Source: Oidiodendron maius Zn (taxonomy: Eukaryota > Ascomycota > Leotiomycetes > Myxotrichaceae). From it: a DNA stretch of 64,000 nucleotides. Location: contig KN832876.1 in NCBI GenBank assembly GCA_000827325.1, positions 1,054,001-1,118,000 of the forward strand, read 5' to 3'. A program made the translations under genes and the position numbers. The notes under the pieces were generated by a model. It did no database searches, was not told the origin of the DNA, and was given only the letters and a program-made list of their open reading frames with translations. The first letter of the stretch is position 1; each line of letters starts with the position of its first letter. Below, one piece after another: positions 59,801-64,000 of the stretch.

Positions 59801-62622
59801 TCATTGCTCAGCCGCTCGTCTGGATTATTGAAAACATCCAGAAGCACACGAACGAGTTCAGAATTTAGTAACTCCGCGCTTGTAACGCTCTCCAGAACAT
59901 CTCCGTCGAAAGAAGACGCAAGAGTTTTGAAAAGTTCAACGCCATTCCCGGGTCCTCGATGCAAATAGTGAGACTCGATATCAGATGCCAAGCGTTGAAG
60001 TTGCGTCAAAATTTTGGTCGCCTTCTTCTTCATAGCTTTGCTGCTCTTCTCCGTCTCATGGACCTCCATGAACTTCTTGGCTCTCCGAACTATCAGCTGC
60101 TGTGTGCTAGTGATGTCCGGGAGACCGCGGTGTGAGGGGCCATCGTCGGACATTGTAGATCCTCGCGAGCTTGCTGGTGATCCACTAATATCATCCTGGA
60201 TATCTTCATTCTCGTTATCCTCTTCGTTATCATCATCAGACGTCTCATTATCTTCGTCCTCGCCATCCTCAATCTTGCGGCCGATACGCCCTGATCCCTT
60301 TCTGGACATCCCTGGTCCGTCGTCAGTGGTAGAGCCGGTAATAACAAGGCCCTCCGATTGCTCGGCAAGTTTCGCAATCTCAGCGATAACACCTTCACGG
60401 TAAAACTGGTAGCGATATATATCATCTAGTCGAACGAGAAGGAGCTCTGCAGCCTGAAGAGCATAATCGACAAGACTGGGATGATCTTGTTGAGAGAGGA
60501 TTGCCGCCAAGAATGAAGCATACGGCACGGATCTCAATGCTTCCATGAGAATGTCTTCGTCCAAGTTCGATAACATCTTAAGCTGAGCGGTCAAGACTTT
60601 TTGGCGAACGCTTAAGTTAACAGTGCTAGAAAATGCATCTGTCAATGTTGGGAATATGATTATAGCAAACCGCCTGACTTCATCTCTGCAACCCTCCAGT
60701 AGTTCGATACGCTTCTCATTGGTTGACTTCCGCTTAGAGCTTGACTTTGAATTGGTCGGTGGCTCCGACGTGTCTTCAGCATCAGAAACATCTGAGACAA
60801 GTACATCTAACTCTCTAGGAAGCCCAGGAAGTAGCTCGCAAATGACGTTCAAGGTTTCGATGACTTGCTCCCGAGGTCTATGGATCAGGGCTTGCATGAC
60901 CACGACACTATCGAGCTTGGAGGCAATATCTTCCGTGACTCCAGGGGGAGACACGCCGGTCAGTATCTGGTACAAGGTCTCAACGACATGCATTTTAAAT
61001 AATTCAGCAGCGAGGGATGCGCTTGCTTTTGCCGTGAACGCAAGGACTCGAAGGAATTGTGTATGAATACTCGGACCGATAAGGTTTGTCGTGCCAGGGA
61101 GCAATAGCCGAAGTATAGCTTGCAAGAGGTCGGTGCTGACAAGCTCTTCAAGCTTTTCTGGGTGGTATCTGAAGCTCTCTACAACTCTTGATACGCAGAG
61201 CGAGCCTTGTTCAACAACCTTTTGATCGCTAGAGCTTAGAACATTCAGCAGGATTGGCATAACGTCCTTTATCACCGAGAAGGAGTCTTCAGGGATATTT
61301 CGACAACAATTAGCTGCAGTCGTGACTGCAGTTCTCTGCGTACTTGTAGCAAAAAAGTCAAGATAAGTAAGGCACGCGGTAAGGCCTCCTTCACGAACTA
61401 TAGAAGTGGGATACTCGACAGATATCTTCTCAAGTGTCTAATATGCATTGTCAGGGACTGAGCTGTTTGCAAGGCGCAGGGACTCTTACACTGAGGGCTT
61501 GTTCTGCCAGATCGATGAAATGGATTTCCAGAAGCTTTGCACAGAGAATGGGTACGGCGCCACCATATACGACGTTGGCAGTGCTTGCGGGTAGGGCCTC
61601 CATCAAGTTGGCAAGGCAGCGGCAAGCTAGTAGCATCATCTCTGGATTCTCCTCTCCAAACTCGGACGGGCCCATCAGGGCAACTAGCTCCTTAATATAC
61701 GCATCAGGAGAGAAGTGGCCGGAGAGGTTCTCCTCCGTAGAGACTAGAAGTATTTCAGACAGCTCTTGGAGAGCAATGAGCTGGATCGAAGGGTCGTCCT
61801 TCTGCTTTAGATTGCTTAAGATGTCGCGCAGCCGAGTTGAGACACCAGACATCATCCCACTCAATGCCCGTAGGGTGCTGGATAGACCGTGAGGCGGTCC
61901 ACCTGGTCCACCAAACCCCCCAAAGGGATCATCATCCTCATCTTCCCGCCCTTCATATTCGCGCGCCATCTCATCATCCTCGTTATCGCTCTCATCCTCG
62001 CCAGGAGGTTGGGCCTTCTCATCTACGTCGACGTCGTTCATGGAAGTATCAGCATCTTTGGTCGTCTTCTTTAATCGACGGCTAGGAGCCGGGGTGCTGG
62101 CTGATGTATCTATTTGAGAAGTTGTTAGCATTGTAGGCCGATCAATCTTGGCACGCCCTCACCTTGACCACTCTTCTTTTGCCTGGAGGATTTGCGCTTT
62201 GAGGAGGTTGAGGAAGGATTTGAGGCTTCGTTGGACGGACCAGCCGAATCACTACGAGGTTGTTAGATGATGGTTGATTTAACACAATGTATGCCTATTC
62301 CATACCTAGGACTAGACATAGCCGCAGAAAGATTTGCCTTTCTTCGACGAGGTAGAGGGGCTTGGGCAGGTGGTGGAAGGGTTTCTGCCTCCAGGATTGT
62401 CTTCTGCCGCTTAGTCCTCCTCGAAGAAGGAGGCTTCACTAGCTCGGACTCTGGTGTTGGAGTGGGTTCACGCGCTGGGGCCTTGCGCTTTCGAGATGGG
62501 GGCACAGGGCGGGTTGATGGTGCGGGTGCTGGAGCTGGAGCCGCAGAGGTTCCCGCAGAGGACTCTGAGGAGCTGGCTGCTCTTGCAGACGCACGGGTGA
62601 TACGGGGACTAAAAGAAGACAT
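56824..62622 (-). CDS. UFD4: UFD4/TRIP12-like HECT E3 ubiquitin ligase
   Basis: Six minus-strand exons, 62622..62306, 62251..62163, 62109..61490, 61437..57285, 57226..57077 and 57020..56824, encode 1,841 residues. The start [16 protein letters not shown] leads into a basic disordered part and an acidic run. An armadillo-like helical region follows ([51 protein letters not shown]). The HECT domain has [55 protein letters not shown] and, across the last introns, [20 protein letters not shown]. The catalytic Cys is in [14 protein letters not shown], about residue 1808, 33 residues from the end GAFHLS. UFD4 ligases build chains on ubiquitin-fusion and N-degron substrates. All joins preserve frame with GT-AG introns of 50 to 58 nt. 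Confidence 0.96.
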
Positions 62623-63521
62623 GAGTATATGATTTCTGATGGCGGCCGCTAAAAGAACAGCAACTCTGCAGAAGTGATGGCAGTCATGCAAGGTTGACGT
62701 GTGGGCTGTTCGCTCCAGCACCCGCATCCACTCGAGAGATGGGCAGCTGAAGAGCACAACAGCAAACAAAGAGAGGAAGGCGTAGTTGAAGGTGAAGGAC
62801 GGAGTTGGAGTAGAGGGCGGCAAGATTTACTTATTGGCAGAAGTGATGGAGAAAGGACTTAATGGGTCGTTATCGAGGGGTGCCGATCGCGATGGTGCTT
62901 TCCCTTTTTGTGCGGCCATCGATTCACGTCACGAACCCATTTTACGTCTCAGTCATGGACAGGTCGCCGTGGGTATAGGGCGGTTGGAGGACGGTCTATC
63001 GCGGGGATGGTGAGGGGTCGTAGTCTGAGGTGCTGTCGTTGGGCGGGAGGAGGCTGTAGGTCGGCAACGAGGTTCTGAGAGTTGAAAGTAGATATTACCC
63101 CAGCGGCCTTGTGCTGGCCACGCTTAAATTTAGCGGGTGCAGTGGCAGCAGCTGGGCCATATTTTAGCGATTTAAAATACGGCATACGTGCTGATGGCTC
63201 TCCCACCCACTCACCCCGACTCGCTGCTTTTAGTAAGCAGAGGGTGATGCCTCAGGTGAGGAGCACGCATCACAGAGCGCCGCTTTTAACGACACCAGGG
63301 TGATGCCGCCAGTTATTAAGATCTAGATTGGCCTCGCCAACTCTCTCACAGCTCCTCCACTGAAGTTATTCCAGTACCAAGTCATCTCACTTCTATATGC
63401 AGACATCACCAATCGATATGTCGAAGACCGTCCAAATTTTCAGCTACATTTTCAACGATTTCGTCTAGATTAGACTCCTTCGGAAGCTGGCATTACCAAT
63501 GTTGGCCTCCTAAGCAGCTGT
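62623..63521. promoter_or_regulatory. UFD4 promoter region and gap before the EF1-beta relic
   Basis: About 900 bp without a supportable gene. The open frames upstream of the UFD4 start (to 62823) look like leader. Frames near 62949-63303 on both strands are not recognised. A degenerate motif, CAG(A/G)GGTGATGCC, occurs at 63239 and 63296. Confidence 0.5.
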
Positions 63522-63913
63522 TTACAGCTTCTGCATGGCGACCTGCGGCACACATTAGCATTCCAATTGGAGACTTGGGTACTTGCTATTCTGAGATGTG
63601 GAAGACTTACAACATCCGAAGATTAGACGTAATCGTTAAATTCTTCAATATTCTCCTGCAGTTCGAGAGTTGATACTTTGTCGTCCTCAACAAACTAGAT
63701 TGATTTGCAGCTTCTTAATACCAAAACCGACCGCAACGAGTTTGGAAGCACCCCAAACTAGACCATCCTTTTCAATGCTTCGAACTGCAGCTTCCAGAGC
63801 AGCCATATCGGTCTCATCATCTAGCACGCTTGGTCAATACCAATTGATCCAATCAGATCATCGTTTGAGTACCTACCCCGGGAGTTGACCTCCATAGTGA
63901 CCACGGACTTGGC
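63522..63913 (-). pseudogene. Broken copy of elongation factor 1-beta (eEF1B beta) C-terminal region
   Basis: On the minus strand the sequence reads KSVVTMEVNSR, then [18 protein letters not shown] and [17 protein letters not shown], and ends VAMQKL. This is the nucleotide-exchange domain of eEF1B beta. Two introns are still in place (63876..63821 and 63610..63543) with usable ends. The reading frame is broken by one extra T at about 63692 and by TAA at 63625..63623 where the family has Gln. The conserved Lys-Pro-Trp before the first intron reads Asn-Ser-Arg. Upstream of about 63913 no further coding similarity is seen, so the copy is 5' truncated or continues beyond recognition. Retained introns indicate DNA-level duplication, not retroposition. 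An intact gene is expected elsewhere in the genome. Confidence 0.88.
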
Positions 63914-64000
63914 ATTCCTTGAGTTGAAGAAACGACTGGGTTGTAAAAATAGCCCCTGTTAATCATAATAGCTCAACATATATACGCCCTAATCATATAT
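63914..64000. other. Right edge of window
   Basis: A short AT-rich stretch upstream of the EF1-beta relic; nothing recognised. Confidence 0.4.

Overview
The window is nuclear DNA of a filamentous ascomycete (Pezizomycotina). The evidence is short 47-84 nt introns with GTNNGT donors, CTRAY branch sites and YAG acceptors, genes packed on both strands, and a set of ascomycete orthologs (CreC, MED13, NOT4, UFD4, HUL4, REI1, ENP2, GEM1). Several proteins resemble Leotiomycete or Eurotiomycete relatives, but the class cannot be fixed from the window alone. I rebuilt exon-intron structures by hand, using reading-frame continuity together with recalled family conservation.

Layout from left to right. 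1-7 kb: the 5' part of a HUL4-like HECT ubiquitin ligase (minus, runs off the left edge), REI1 (60S maturation factor), and an unnamed zinc-finger protein. 8-13 kb: an MFS sugar transporter and a secreted beta-propeller protein, divergent across a 2.25 kb non-coding gap. 14-17 kb: alanine aminotransferase and the mitochondrial ribosomal protein bL33m, the latter hidden by its tiny exons. 17.4-24.3 kb: a very large multi-exon coiled-coil protein of unknown role and a nuclease-fold-like protein. 25-34 kb: a small membrane protein, ENP2 (40S biogenesis), MED13 (Mediator kinase module) and MTA phosphorylase. 34.8-41.6 kb: NOT4 with a possible C-terminal extension, and the complex I 30 kDa subunit. 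42.5-48.2 kb: a small unknown protein, creC (carbon catabolite repression) and GEM1/Miro. 48.6-54.2 kb: a DUF2433-type protein with an RGG tail, COQ5, and the branched-chain keto-acid dehydrogenase E1 alpha. 54.5-62.6 kb: a CUE-like/Smr protein and the UFD4/TRIP12 HECT ligase. 63.5-63.9 kb: a broken copy of elongation factor 1-beta.

Most genes are housekeeping: ribosome assembly, mitochondrial respiration and translation, transcription, and ubiquitin-linked regulation (HUL4, UFD4, NOT4, CreC). There is no operon logic, but several pairs share short divergent promoters (HUL4/REI1, NOT4/complex I subunit, COQ5/BCKDHA, creC/GEM1, ENP2/MED13).

The points that best repay a second look are: a palindromic motif ATCG(C/G)CGAT 36-60 bp upstream of three start codons; the broken EF1-beta copy; the NOT4 extension; the large coiled-coil gene; the nuclease-like protein; and the very short first coding exons. 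I found no CRISPR array, no intact transposon, no rRNA and no convincing tRNA.
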